From Alteromonas lipotrueiana (GTDB taxonomy: Bacteria > Pseudomonadota > Gammaproteobacteria > Enterobacterales > Alteromonadaceae), in NCBI RefSeq assembly GCF_019249245.1, contig NZ_JAESDK010000005.1, positions 119,281 through 183,280 on the forward strand: DNA of 64,000 nt, read 5' to 3'. A model generated the notes under the pieces. It was given only the letters and a program-made list of their open reading frames with translations. It did no database searches and was not told the DNA's origin. The translations under genes were made by a program, and so were the position numbers. Every line of letters starts with the position of its first letter. Position 1 is the stretch's first letter. Positions 38,704-48,010 of this stretch are shown here, piece by piece.

Positions 38704-39744
38704 TTATAAAAACTCTTCACCACCGCCGCCGCCCAGCATAATTTCGCCAGAGTCAGCTAAGCGTCGGGCTACCGACAAAATTTCTTTTTGTGCGGTTTCT
38801 ACCTCAGACAATCGTACCGGCCCCATTGCTTCCAGGTCATCGGTTAACATTTCAGCCGCACGCTTAGACATATTGCGGGTAATTTTGACTTTCAATTCTT
38901 CGTCGGCGCCTTTTATGGCTTTAAGCAATGCGTCTTGCTGAACTTCACGAAGAATCGCCTGAATGCCTTTATCGTCAACATCGACCAGGTTGTCAAAAAC
39001 AAACATCAGATCCTGAATTTGTTGACTCATTTCTTCGTCTTGTTCGCGGATGGCGTCCATCAACTGGCCTTCAATTGAGGTATCCAGATAATTCATAATA
39101 TCCGCAGCAGATTTTAAGCCCCCCATTTTGGCAGCCTGAGTGCCTGCTTGTCCGGCAAATTGTTTTTCCATAATCTCGTTTAGCTCCTGTAGCGCCGCGG
39201 GTTGCACTTCTTCAAGGTTAGCAATACGCATAAGTAAATCAAGGCGTACCTTTTCAGGAAATTGCGCCAGAATTTCGGCGCTTTGTTCAGGCTCAAGATA
39301 CGACAACACGATGGTTTGAATCTGTGGATGCTCGTTGCGAATAATCGAAGCAACCTGCTTTGAGTCCATCCACTTTAATGAATCGAGACCTTTGGCCCCA
39401 TTGCCCAGTAAAATCTGGTCTATCAGGTTTGCTGCTTTATCTTCGCCTAAGGCCGCGGTTAATGCGCGTTTGACAAAGTCCTGACTTTGGAAACCAATGG
39501 TGCTGTAGTTTTGAATTTCATCAATAAAATGCTTGTGCACCGAAGTAATTTTGGCCTGTGTCATGTCTTCGACTTTGGCCATCTCACCGCCCAGCTTCTG
39601 AACCTGCTTTGGTTCCAGATGCTTTAAAATTTGAGCCGCGTCTTCTTCTGACAAACTTAGCAGTAAGATAGCCGCCTTTTCGACCCCTTCAAGTTTGCCC
39701 ACATCGTAGCTGGGCTCCTCGGTATTTGCTATTTCTTCAGCCAT
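38704..39744 (-). CDS. fliG: Flagellar motor switch protein FliG
   Basis: 346 residues with N, middle (EHPQIQTIVLSYLEP) and C-terminal torque domains; the charged helix contacting the stator is near RAAEMLTDDLEAMGPVRLSEVE (about 300). Starts 12 bp after fliF. Confidence 0.97.
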   Translation of the reverse strand: MAEEIANTEEPSYDVGKLEGVEKAAILLLSLSEEDAAQILKHLEPKQVQKLGGEMAKVEDMTQAKITSVHKHFIDEIQNYSTIGFQSQDFVKRALTAALGEDKAANLIDQILLGNGAKGLDSLKWMDSKQVASIIRNEHPQIQTIVLSYLEPEQSAEILAQFPEKVRLDLLMRIANLEEVQPAALQELNEIMEKQFAGQAGTQAAKMGGLKSAADIMNYLDTSIEGQLMDAIREQDEEMSQQIQDLMFVFDNLVDVDDKGIQAILREVQQDALLKAIKGADEELKVKITRNMSKRAAEMLTDDLEAMGPVRLSEVETAQKEILSVARRLADSGEIMLGGGGGEEFL

Positions 39745-39756
39745 AGTTTACTGCTC

Positions 39757-41454
39757 CTATTCGTCTTGCAACAGCCAGCCCTTAACGACCTGGGCTGACA
39801 GTTCCGGCTCGTTTGCCACCAGGGCGCGAACCGCTTTTAATACGTCTTCATCTTTGTGTAAATCTGGCAACATAAGGGACCCGTCGGGGGCAAATCCTAC
39901 CTGGCCTTCATCAAATTCCTGATTCAGCATACTGATGGTTTCATCGCCCAAATCAAGCCCTTCATCAGCATCGTAGTCGTCGGATTCTTTAGTGGCTTCC
40001 GGGTTCATTAGTTTGCGAAGCATTGGCCGTACTACAAAGATAATAAGCACAATAATCACCAAACCACCCACCACCAGCTTAAGGATGGGTAAAAACTTGG
40101 GTTGTTCCCATATTGGAGCTTCTTCAATCTCGCCGGTATCGACTCGGGTAAATGGCACGCTGACCACTTCTAATGAGTCGCCGCGGGTCACATCAAACCC
40201 CAAGCCCCCTTGCAATAACCGACGAATATTAAGTACTTGTTCCTGCTTACGCGGCACACTGGTTTGTGTACCATCTTCAGCTGTAGTAGAAATATAATCT
40301 ACCGCAACCGATACACTTAACCGTCGTACTACCCCTGTTTGCTTTTTAGTATGGCTGATGGTGGTGTCTAATTCGTAGTTGCGGGTAGACTCTTTACTGT
40401 TGCTACCTGGCACCGGCGCCATAGAATTTGTGCCGATAGCGTCTTCTGGTATCGATGACTCCATGGGTGGCTGGTTGCTTAAAGCCCCAGGAATTCCACC
40501 TGCACCCGCACCTACCGTATTGTGCTCGGTGACCATTTCGCTGCGAATGGCAGGAAGATCCGGGTTATAACTACGCTGTGTTTGCTCGCGGGCAGTAAAG
40601 TCCATCGACACGTCAACCTGCGCGGTATAGTTACCAATTCCCAGTACCGGAATTAAAATCGCATCAATTTTTTGCAGATACTGTTGTTCACGCTTGCTTT
40701 CAATTTCATATTCTTTTCGGGCGCGCGAGCTCATAGAGTCTTGCGAACCGGAATTTAATAGCCGCCCCGTGCTGTCAGTAACAGTAACATTCGAAGGCTC
40801 CATGCCTTGCACTGCTGAGGCGACAATATCTACCACCGAGTCTACTTCTTCACCGCCAATTACCTGTCCACGTTTGGCAGTTAATACTACCGTAGCACTG
40901 GCTTTTTTCTCGCGCCGGGCAAACACATTTTCTTTGGGCATCGCTAACAAAACGCGGGCTTTTTGTACGCTGGACATATCTTCAATAGTTGCGGCAATCT
41001 GTTTTTCACGAGCGTGCTTTAGCCGCTCCATCTCAACCCGCTGACTGACACCAAAGCCCATATCCTGCATAATAATATCAGAACCAGCATCTTCATTGCT
41101 TACCAGCCCCTGGCGGGTCATTCCCAACCGCACATTTTGAAATTCATCATTACGAACAAAAACGGTATTGCCTTCCAGTTTGTATTCAATCTGATTGGCA
41201 TCAAGATAGTCCAGTGTTTCAATTAACTCTTCGGTGGGCATTTTGGCAAGGGGCCGGTAATCAGGCTCCTGCGCCCAAATCATAATAAACACGGCAATGG
41301 CGACACAAATAACCAGCACTACCACCAGCGCCATCTGACGCATCATATCGGCACTACCAAGGGTATCCATAAAACCCGATTTACTTTCAGTTTCTGGTGC
41401 GCCGCTTAAGGCTTCGGGGTCGGACACAGTCAAATTGGTTCCAGTATCAGCCAT
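39757..41454 (-). CDS. fliF: Flagellar MS-ring protein FliF
   Basis: 565 residues: transmembrane helices at about 35-56 and 455-477, ring-building motifs between them, and a C-terminal FliG-binding tail. It forms the membrane ring on which the motor and export gate assemble. 16 bp after fliE. Confidence 0.97.
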   Translation of the reverse strand: MADTGTNLTVSDPEALSGAPETESKSGFMDTLGSADMMRQMALVVVLVICVAIAVFIMIWAQEPDYRPLAKMPTEELIETLDYLDANQIEYKLEGNTVFVRNDEFQNVRLGMTRQGLVSNEDAGSDIIMQDMGFGVSQRVEMERLKHAREKQIAATIEDMSSVQKARVLLAMPKENVFARREKKASATVVLTAKRGQVIGGEEVDSVVDIVASAVQGMEPSNVTVTDSTGRLLNSGSQDSMSSRARKEYEIESKREQQYLQKIDAILIPVLGIGNYTAQVDVSMDFTAREQTQRSYNPDLPAIRSEMVTEHNTVGAGAGGIPGALSNQPPMESSIPEDAIGTNSMAPVPGSNSKESTRNYELDTTISHTKKQTGVVRRLSVSVAVDYISTTAEDGTQTSVPRKQEQVLNIRRLLQGGLGFDVTRGDSLEVVSVPFTRVDTGEIEEAPIWEQPKFLPILKLVVGGLVIIVLIIFVVRPMLRKLMNPEATKESDDYDADEGLDLGDETISMLNQEFDEGQVGFAPDGSLMLPDLHKDEDVLKAVRALVANEPELSAQVVKGWLLQDE

Positions 41455-41470
41455 GATTGTTGTTCCTTAC

Positions 41471-41800
41471 CTAAACCGGCATATTCATGATTTGTTTGTA
41501 CGCATCGAGCACTTTATTGCGTACCTGCACGGTGGCCTCAAAGGCAATACCGGCTTTTTCTTTGGCCAGCATTACGTCAGCCATGCTTAACGAAGGATCG
41601 CCCATTTCAAAAGATTGCTGCATCGATTTTGAATTCATCTGCATATCGTTCACCCCTTCAATGGCACTTTTAAGCATGGTAGAAAATTCACCTGCTGCAC
41701 CGGGGTTTGCCTGAATTTCGGGTGTGGCGCTGGTTTGCAGGCGTGCCTGGCCAATCATGGCTTGCATTTCCTGATACAAACTGTCGGCTTTAATGTCCAT
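41471..41800 (-). CDS. fliE: Flagellar hook-basal body protein FliE
   Basis: 109 residues with the conserved C-terminal block SLSMADVMLAKEKAGIAFEA (about 70-90). It links the MS ring to the rod. First gene of fliEFGHIJ, behind a sigma54-like promoter. Confidence 0.96.
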   Translation of the reverse strand: MDIKADSLYQEMQAMIGQARLQTSATPEIQANPGAAGEFSTMLKSAIEGVNDMQMNSKSMQQSFEMGDPSLSMADVMLAKEKAGIAFEATVQVRNKVLDAYKQIMNMPV

Positions 41801-41863
41801 CGCTATTCTCCCAAAATGGTAACCGTCAGAAGCTTGTCTGACTCTTTGCTATAGGTAAGCTAA

Positions 41864-41879
41864 AGCAAAGGCTAAGCCA
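41864..41879 (-). promoter_or_regulatory. Candidate sigma54 promoter of fliE
   Basis: Minus-strand TGGCTTAGCCTTTGCT keeps TGGC, the -12 TTGCT and exact spacing to TGGCACG-N4-TTGCT. It lies 63 bp before the fliE start, as expected for an FlrC-controlled operon. Confidence 0.72.
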
Positions 41880-41974
41880 ACTTTTATTCACTATTAAGTT
41901 CAATGACTTGGAAGCAATAAGCCAAAAAAATGACAGAAGATGAGCGTGTGTGGAAAAGGAAAATTAAGGATTGT

Positions 41975-42007
41975 ACAAAAATACTACGAGACCGGGCGGT
42001 CTCGTAG
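41975..42007 (-). terminator. Intrinsic terminator after flrC
   Basis: A perfect 10-bp stem CTACGAGACC/GGTCTCGTAG (41984-42007) with a 4-nt loop is followed on the minus strand by TATTTTTGT. It lies 25 bp beyond the flrC stop and separates flrBC from fliE. Confidence 0.9.
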
Positions 42008-42032
42008 GTTCAAAAAATTTTGCTGCAATAGG

Positions 42033-43376
42033 TCAGGCAGGAACCTCAATTCCATCTTCGCGCATTTTGGCTAATTTATAGCGTAAGGTGCGTGGACTAA
42101 TACCAAGTTTTTCAGCGACCTCTTTGCGCTTACCATTGCATACCTGCAGTGTATCTAAAATAATCTGATGTTCTTGCTGGCGAAGCTCGCTGCCAAGGCG
42201 GCTGCTGTCTTCTTCTGGAGCTACGCTGGCGCTGTGGCTCATTAGCGTAGCGGTCATGTCAATCATAAGATCGCCGGCATCAATCGTATCGCCACTGTGC
42301 AGTATCAACGCTCGCTGGATAACATTATCAAGTTCGCGGACATTACCCGGCCAGTCGTATTGAATAAGCTTATTACGGGCAGCAGCACTGAGTTTAATAT
42401 TAACCTGACCTTGCTTTTGAGCGTGACGGGCAATCAGGTGTTCGGCTAACGGTACAATGTCGCCGGGCCGGTTTGCTAACGCCTGCCACGTGATAGGGAA
42501 AACATTGAGCCGGTAATAAAGGTCTTCGCGAAACTCGCCGTTATCTACCGCGGCCCGTAAGTCGCGGTTACTGGTGGCCACCACCCGAACATCCAGTTTC
42601 ACCGTTTTTCGTGCCCCTAAACGTTCGACTTCTTTTTCCTGCAGCACCCGTAACAGTTTTGCCTGCAGAGCTAAATCCATTTCGGTAATTTCGTCAAGCA
42701 GCAACGTACCGCCCTGAGCCTGCTCAAACTTACCCGGGCTGGCCTGCAGGGCGCCGGTAAACGCGCCCTTTTCATAGCCAAATAAGGTCGCTTCAAGCAT
42801 GTTTTCAGGTATCGCCGCACAATTGATGGCCACAAAGGGGGCAGCAGCGCGGTTGGACTGGTCGTGAAGATAGCGCGATAACACCTCTTTACCAGAACCG
42901 CTGGGGCCCAGCACCATAACAGTCGCTTCAGATTTTGCGACTTTGCCGGCAAGAGCCAGCAACTCAAGACTGCTGGGGTCGGCGGCCACCGGTGTACAAG
43001 ACTCTACTTGCTGAGCCGGAGCATACCGTTCAACTAAGTTAAGCAGAACCTGAGGGGCGAAAGGCTTTGATAAATAATCGGTAGCGCCATCGCGCATGGC
43101 TTGTACCGCATCGTCGATGGTGGCGTATGCCGTCATCAATAAAACAGGCAACTGCGGAAACCGGGATTTTATATGCTTAAGCAAAACCAGCCCGCTCATT
43201 TTCGCCATTTGAATGTCGCTGACCACCAGGTCAATTGAATACTGACCTAAAAAACTTATGGCTTCTTCGGCGCTGTCTGCCGCTATTACCCGGTACTTTG
43301 CCAGATTCAGGGTATCTACCAGCGCTTCACGTAGTCCGGCATCATCTTCGACAATCAATATACTGGTTTGGCTCAT
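42033..43376 (-). CDS. flrC: Sigma54-dependent flagellar response regulator FlrC
   Basis: 447 residues: receiver domain with Asp54, AAA+ domain with Walker A GPSGSGKE and the sigma54-contact motif GAFTGA (KGAFTGALQA), and a Fis-type helix-turn-helix (KRKEVAEKLGISPRTLRYKL). Phosphorylated by FlrB, it activates class III genes. Overlaps flrB by 4 bp. Confidence 0.94.
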   Translation of the reverse strand: MSQTSILIVEDDAGLREALVDTLNLAKYRVIAADSAEEAISFLGQYSIDLVVSDIQMAKMSGLVLLKHIKSRFPQLPVLLMTAYATIDDAVQAMRDGATDYLSKPFAPQVLLNLVERYAPAQQVESCTPVAADPSSLELLALAGKVAKSEATVMVLGPSGSGKEVLSRYLHDQSNRAAAPFVAINCAAIPENMLEATLFGYEKGAFTGALQASPGKFEQAQGGTLLLDEITEMDLALQAKLLRVLQEKEVERLGARKTVKLDVRVVATSNRDLRAAVDNGEFREDLYYRLNVFPITWQALANRPGDIVPLAEHLIARHAQKQGQVNIKLSAAARNKLIQYDWPGNVRELDNVIQRALILHSGDTIDAGDLMIDMTATLMSHSASVAPEEDSSRLGSELRQQEHQIILDTLQVCNGKRKEVAEKLGISPRTLRYKLAKMREDGIEVPA

Positions 43377-44506
43377 TTTTTGTCTCCTGGCTGATGAACC
43401 GCGGCGTTGTCTTGAGCCACAGGTAAAATCAGGCTAAAGCAGGCGCCTGCCGGCGTAAGGTTAGTGACACTTAGTCGGCCTTTGTGGGCATTAACTACCG
43501 ATTTCACTACGGCGAGCCCTAATCCTGTGCCGTGCGTTTTGGTAGTAAAGAAAGGCTCAAAAATTCGGTCTTTTTCAGTTTCGGGGACGCCCGGGCCCGA
43601 ATCAATTACGCTAAGATGTACCGATGCTTTATCGACTTTAGCCGTAATTATTATCTTTGAATTCGGAGCGCTCACCTGACTGGCGTTGTGAATTAAATTT
43701 AACAGCGCGCCACTTAATGCGCTTTGGTTACCAATAACCTGAGCGGGAGCGTCAAAACCTTCAAACACCAGCTGCTGGCGTCGCGGGTCGGTAAGCCCGA
43801 CTGCATTGGGCGCAATAGCCATTTTTATCTCGCTAAGGCTAAGGCGGGTCACCACCTGATCTTCGCCCGATTTAGCAAACAACAACATGTCATTCACCTG
43901 GCTTTCTAATTCATGTAAGCGGTCTGTAAGCTTATGAGCAAAGCTGATGCCCGAATCCTTATCCACATCACTACGCGTCAGGTTTGCTGCATAAAGCATG
44001 GCGGCAGACAGCGGTGTACGAATTTGATGGGCTAATGAGGCGACCATTTTGCCCAGAGCAGATAAACGCTGCATATGGCTTACCCGAGCCTGCAATTGCC
44101 GGGTTTCGGTCAAGTCGGTAAGCACAATCAACTGTCCGGGTTCGTTTTGCAAAGGCGTAATAGACAGTTTAACCCGGCGACCGTCAATCAAAGAGACTTC
44201 GTGACCATCATCAGCTCGCGGTTTAAACGAGCGACCAATAATAGTACGCCAAAGCTGCCCTTCAAGAGGTTCACCCAACAGATCCATAGCCTGACCATTG
44301 GCCTGGCGCACAAATCCTTTGCCATCAAGCACAATGACGCCTGCGGGCATTACCTGCAATAAGTGGGAAAGACGATTAGCCTGCTGGCGCAATGCCTGCA
44401 GATCTTCGCCAGACTGCTCTGGCTCGCAGCTATCATAATACCGGGAGGGTGACGCGGTGTACGATGGATCGTAGTTGGCGCTATAGTGCGTGCTGTCGTA
44501 TGTCAT
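43373..44506 (-). CDS. flrB: Flagellar sensor kinase FlrB
   Basis: 377 residues without transmembrane helices, hence cytoplasmic. A PAS-like domain (about 45-130), phosphoacceptor His160 (SLAHQIRTPLSAA) and an ATPase domain (DSGPGVPETE, GTGLGLAVV). It is the partner of FlrC. Confidence 0.94.
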   Translation of the reverse strand: MTYDSTHYSANYDPSYTASPSRYYDSCEPEQSGEDLQALRQQANRLSHLLQVMPAGVIVLDGKGFVRQANGQAMDLLGEPLEGQLWRTIIGRSFKPRADDGHEVSLIDGRRVKLSITPLQNEPGQLIVLTDLTETRQLQARVSHMQRLSALGKMVASLAHQIRTPLSAAMLYAANLTRSDVDKDSGISFAHKLTDRLHELESQVNDMLLFAKSGEDQVVTRLSLSEIKMAIAPNAVGLTDPRRQQLVFEGFDAPAQVIGNQSALSGALLNLIHNASQVSAPNSKIIITAKVDKASVHLSVIDSGPGVPETEKDRIFEPFFTTKTHGTGLGLAVVKSVVNAHKGRLSVTNLTPAGACFSLILPVAQDNAAVHQPGDKK

Positions 44507-44552
44507 ATCGTCCTCGTCAAAAAGCAGACGTGTTTTTTATGACTATTTAACT

Positions 44553-44568
44553 AGCATTTGGCGTGCCA
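44553..44568 (-). promoter_or_regulatory. Candidate sigma54 promoter of flrBC
   Basis: Minus-strand TGGCACGCCAAATGCT has a perfect -24 element and a one-base change at -12 (ATGCT for TTGCT) with exact spacing. It lies 46 bp before flrB, where FlrA would act. Confidence 0.78.
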
Positions 44569-44624
44569 ACTTAATAAACCTTTACTTTCAGTTAGTTAAG
44601 CTGACTTTTAATACTGAGGGATTG

Positions 44625-46088
44625 TCAATTATCTGACGAGCAGTTTTCTTCGCGCTGAATATTGTACTTGCGCATTTTTTCAACCAGGGTGGTACGGCGC
44701 ATTCCTAATTTATCTGCAGCGCGCGCCACCACCCAGTCTTGCTGTTCCAGCGCCTGGATAATAAGGTTAATTTCAAGATCTGACAAATACTCTTTCAGAT
44801 TTACGCCTTCTATTGGCAATTGCGATTGCTCTGGCATATCCGTCATCGGGGTTTCTGCAGACGAAGGTTCGTCCTGCGAAGCGGTTTCGGCAAATAAAGC
44901 GTTAAAAGCATCACGCTCTAATAGCTCTTCAGGGTATTCAGGCTGATAGGCTTGAACATCGCCATACTGGTATTTAGGCGGAAGCTCCTGAATATCGACA
45001 ATTTGTCCAGGGTATAAAATACTCAAACGCTCGACTAAATTAGACAGCTCGCGCACATTGCCTGCCCATTGATGTTCCATAAGCGACGCAATAGCCATTT
45101 CGGTAAATCGAACGGCATTAACGCCATCGCCCTGGATGCGACTGATCAGTTCTTGCAACAGCAACGGAATGTCTTCGCGACGTTCACGCAACGCCGGACT
45201 GTCGACCGGAAACACATTAAGCCGGTAATACAAATCTTCGCGAAACTTGTTATCGGTGATCATCGTTTCAAGATTGCGGTGGGTAGCGGCAACAATTCGA
45301 ACATTACAGCGAATGGGGGTACTGCCACCTACACGCTCGAAGGTACGCTCTTGTAAAACCCGTAATAGTTTTACCTGCATTTGCATTGGCATATCGCCAA
45401 TTTCATCCAAAAACAAGGTGCCATTTTCGGCCAGTTCAAAGCGCCCTTTACGGGCCCCGATTGCGCCGGTAAAAGCGCCTTTTTCGTGGCCAAACAATTC
45501 GCTTTCCAGTAGCTCGCCTGGAATAGCACCGCAGTTTACCGGAATAAAGGGGCCGTCTTTGCGGTCAGAGAAAAAGTGGACATTACGTGCAATTACTTCT
45601 TTGCCGGTGCCCGACTCACCTAAAATCAATACAGTAGCATCGGTAGGTGCCACCTGCTCTACCAGCCGGCGTACCATCTGAATTTCTTCGCTTTTACCTA
45701 CTAAAGAACGGAACAAACGGGTCTTCACGCCCGATGGTTTATCAGAGCCGGGGCGACGGCGGCTGTATTCCTGACAACGATGGATAGCCTGAGTTAGCGC
45801 TGGATACGTCATGGGCAGGGTAACCACGCCCACTAAATTACGCTCGGGACCTACGTTGGCCTCTTCGTTTACCAACGCCACAAAAGGAATATGAGGAAAC
45901 TGCAGGATAAGCTCCTGAACCGAGGCTGCGGTAAAGTCCAGCAACACTGCGTCTACCGGATTATCCTTTAAATACTGTGCGCTGCTGCTGGCCGCACGAG
46001 TGGTATAGGGTTCACCGATAAACGAAACAATGGTTTCTAGCTTATGAATCAGTTCGCCGTTATTGCTAACGAGCAGAATATCCTTCAT
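44625..46088 (-). CDS. flrA: Flagellar master regulator FlrA (FleQ family)
   Basis: 487 residues from the ATG at 46088 ([10 protein letters not shown]); the longer frame upstream adds 27 residues with no family likeness. A divergent receiver-like N domain, then AAA+ with [14 protein letters not shown] ([12 protein letters not shown]) and a Fis-type C-terminal HTH ([18 protein letters not shown]). It drives flrBC, fliE and flhA through sigma54. Confidence 0.94.
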   Translation of the reverse strand: MKDILLVSNNGELIHKLETIVSFIGEPYTTRAASSSAQYLKDNPVDAVLLDFTAASVQELILQFPHIPFVALVNEEANVGPERNLVGVVTLPMTYPALTQAIHRCQEYSRRRPGSDKPSGVKTRLFRSLVGKSEEIQMVRRLVEQVAPTDATVLILGESGTGKEVIARNVHFFSDRKDGPFIPVNCGAIPGELLESELFGHEKGAFTGAIGARKGRFELAENGTLFLDEIGDMPMQMQVKLLRVLQERTFERVGGSTPIRCNVRIVAATHRNLETMITDNKFREDLYYRLNVFPVDSPALRERREDIPLLLQELISRIQGDGVNAVRFTEMAIASLMEHQWAGNVRELSNLVERLSILYPGQIVDIQELPPKYQYGDVQAYQPEYPEELLERDAFNALFAETASQDEPSSAETPMTDMPEQSQLPIEGVNLKEYLSDLEINLIIQALEQQDWVVARAADKLGMRRTTLVEKMRKYNIQREENCSSDN

Positions 46089-46193
46089 TAATTCCCCGAA
46101 AAGATGCGTTCTTATTATTAACAGTTTAGCGCATTTGCATGATTTTAGCGGTAAACGAATCTGGCGCAACTATTGATCGCTAAATTGTGCTCA

Positions 46194-46222
46194 GAAAAAA
46201 AGCAGGCGAGCCTGCTTTTAAA
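46194..46222 (-). terminator. Intrinsic terminator of the flagellin gene
   Basis: On the minus strand AAAAGCAGG pairs with CCTGCTTTT around a short loop and runs into a further T tract. It starts 15 bp after the flagellin-like gene's stop codon. The stem is symmetrical and could also work for plus-strand reads. Confidence 0.88.
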
Positions 46223-46237
46223 AAATGCCGAACGTAT

Positions 46238-47035
46238 TTAGCTTAACAAAGCTAAAACCTGCCCTTGTTGCTGATTGGCCTGAGCTTGTACCGAAGTACT
46301 GGACTGACTCAATACATCCTGTGTCACACTTTGCGTGACAGCCTGCGCATAGTCAAGGTCTTGAATACGGCCACGTGCGGCTGCGGTGTTTACCTCAGAC
46401 TGCGTCATGTTACGCGCACTGCTGGCCAGCTGATTTTGGGTTGCACCCAGATCAGAGCGATATCCGCCGACAGTTTGCAGCGCAGCATCGGTAGCCTCCA
46501 GGGCATCATTAATGTCCCCGGAAGTAACATCAATACTCATAACTTCACTAAGTTCACGGACCACATCGTTCGTTTGAACGTCGATATTCTGCCCCGCATT
46601 GGCGCCTACCTGAAAACTCACCTGACTAGACTCGCCCAATAATGGCTTGCCCGCAAAGTTAGTTTGTTCTGCAGTTAGACTGATGTTGTCCTGCAAGGCT
46701 GAAATCTCTGCTTGAATGGCTTCGCGGTCACTGCCGGTAAGAATACCATTACCTGCCTGCATGGTAAGCTCACGAATACGACTAACATCTTCATTAATAT
46801 TCGCCAGGCCGCCTTCTGCTACCTGCGCCAGCGAAATACCATCGTAAGCATTGCTGACCGCCTGACGACTGCCTTCAACCTGCGAGGTCAACCGGTCAAT
46901 AATTTGTTGCGCTGCAGCGCCGTCTGAGGCGTTGTTTACCTGTTTGCCACTGGCAAGTTTTTCCATCAGGTCAGTTTTTTTGTCCTGTACCTGTTGCAAC
47001 AAACTTGACGGACCTTCGGAATTGAAGTTAATCAT
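46238..47035 (-). CDS. Short flagellin-like protein with atypical N-terminus
   Basis: 265 residues with D0/D1 flagellin signatures at both ends: ASDGAAAQQIIDRL, AYDGISLAQVAEGGL, RIRELTMQAGNG, and a C-terminal segment QSEVNTAAARGRIQDLDYAQAV ending QGQVLALLS. Between them are fewer than 50 residues, so D2/D3 are absent. The usual opening (MA-x-x-VNTN) is replaced by MINFNSEGPSS. It may be a minor filament protein, or the main flagellin of a thin filament. Export needs no signal peptide. No fliD, flaG or fliS is beside it. Divergent from the pse cluster, which suggests it is a glycosylation target. Confidence 0.85.
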   Translation of the reverse strand: MINFNSEGPSSLLQQVQDKKTDLMEKLASGKQVNNASDGAAAQQIIDRLTSQVEGSRQAVSNAYDGISLAQVAEGGLANINEDVSRIRELTMQAGNGILTGSDREAIQAEISALQDNISLTAEQTNFAGKPLLGESSQVSFQVGANAGQNIDVQTNDVVRELSEVMSIDVTSGDINDALEATDAALQTVGGYRSDLGATQNQLASSARNMTQSEVNTAAARGRIQDLDYAQAVTQSVTQDVLSQSSTSVQAQANQQQGQVLALLS

Positions 47036-47308
47036 AAGATGCTCCTTTTACTGATTACATGTTAGCACAGCCGTCTAAGTTTGCAGACTATTATGGGTAT
47101 GTGTGTTGATAACGCCAAAAATGCTCTGACGCCCATACTTACTCGTTTTCCTCCCGGTAGAGTATTGCGTTATACTCTGATTTTATTACACATTTGTAAT
47201 TCAAAAATAAAGCAGTCAGCCAGTTTTAAAACATTGTCTTTTTGATACCTGAGTACCAAAGGAGCTTTTATCAGTCTGTATGGCCCGGGTTTTAAATTAA
47301 GGAAAAGC

Positions 47309-48010
47309 ATGAATATCGTCATTATTCCGGCCCGGGGTGGCAGCAAACGTATACCGCGTAAAAATATTCGGCTCTTTTGTGGTAAGCCTATGCTGGCTCA
47401 TTCGATTGATACGGCTTTAGCCAGCGGTGTGGTAGACAAAGTGGTTGTATCGACCGATGACAAAGACATTGCACAGGTCGCTCGTGATTACGGGGCTGAA
47501 GTGCCATTTTTACGCCCACCCGAACTCGCCGATGATTATACCGGCACCTCTCCTGTGGTACGTCATGCTATTAACGAACTACTGGCATTGGGTTGGCCGC
47601 TTGACGCTTGCGCATGTATTTATGCTACCGCACCGCTATTGCAGTCTGAACAGGTGAGCGATGCGCTGCGCCAACTTGAGCAAAGTTCATGGGACTATGT
47701 ATTTACCGCAGCCCGTTATTCGTTTCCTATTCAACGCGCTATTATGCAAACAGATAAGGGCGGAGTAGTGCCATTTGATGCCTTTGGAATTACTCAGCGC
47801 TCGCAAGATTTGCCCCCGGCATTTCATGATGCGGGACAATTATACTGGGCCCACTACAAAACCTGGCTTGACCCGCAAAAACATATTTTTGGGGCTAATT
47901 CGCACATGCTGGTGCTGCCAGATTATCAGGTTCAGGATATCGACACGCCCGAAGATTGGGAGCGCGCTGAGATGCTGTATAAACTGATTGAGCAAAAGGT
48001 ACAGCCGTGA
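47309..48010 (+). CDS. pseF: Pseudaminic acid cytidylyltransferase
   Basis: 233 residues of the CMP-sialate synthetase fold: IPARGGSKRIPRKNI (6-20) binds CTP, with TAPLLQ and DIDTPEDWERAE further on. It activates the nonulosonic acid as CMP-sugar. First gene of a tight plus-strand run; the 273 bp between it and the flagellin gene contain a 7-bp inverted repeat AGAGTAT-N6-ATACTCT (47159-47178). The neighbours pseG and pseI favour pseudaminic over sialic or legionaminic acid. Confidence 0.9.
   Translation: MNIVIIPARGGSKRIPRKNIRLFCGKPMLAHSIDTALASGVVDKVVVSTDDKDIAQVARDYGAEVPFLRPPELADDYTGTSPVVRHAINELLALGWPLDACACIYATAPLLQSEQVSDALRQLEQSSWDYVFTAARYSFPIQRAIMQTDKGGVVPFDAFGITQRSQDLPPAFHDAGQLYWAHYKTWLDPQKHIFGANSHMLVLPDYQVQDIDTPEDWERAEMLYKLIEQKVQP

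Noticed and set aside
47036..47308. Sigma54 or sigma28 promoter of the flagellin-like gene
   Set aside because: I scanned the minus strand and found no match with correct spacing; TGGGCGTCAGAGCATT has the -12 element misplaced.
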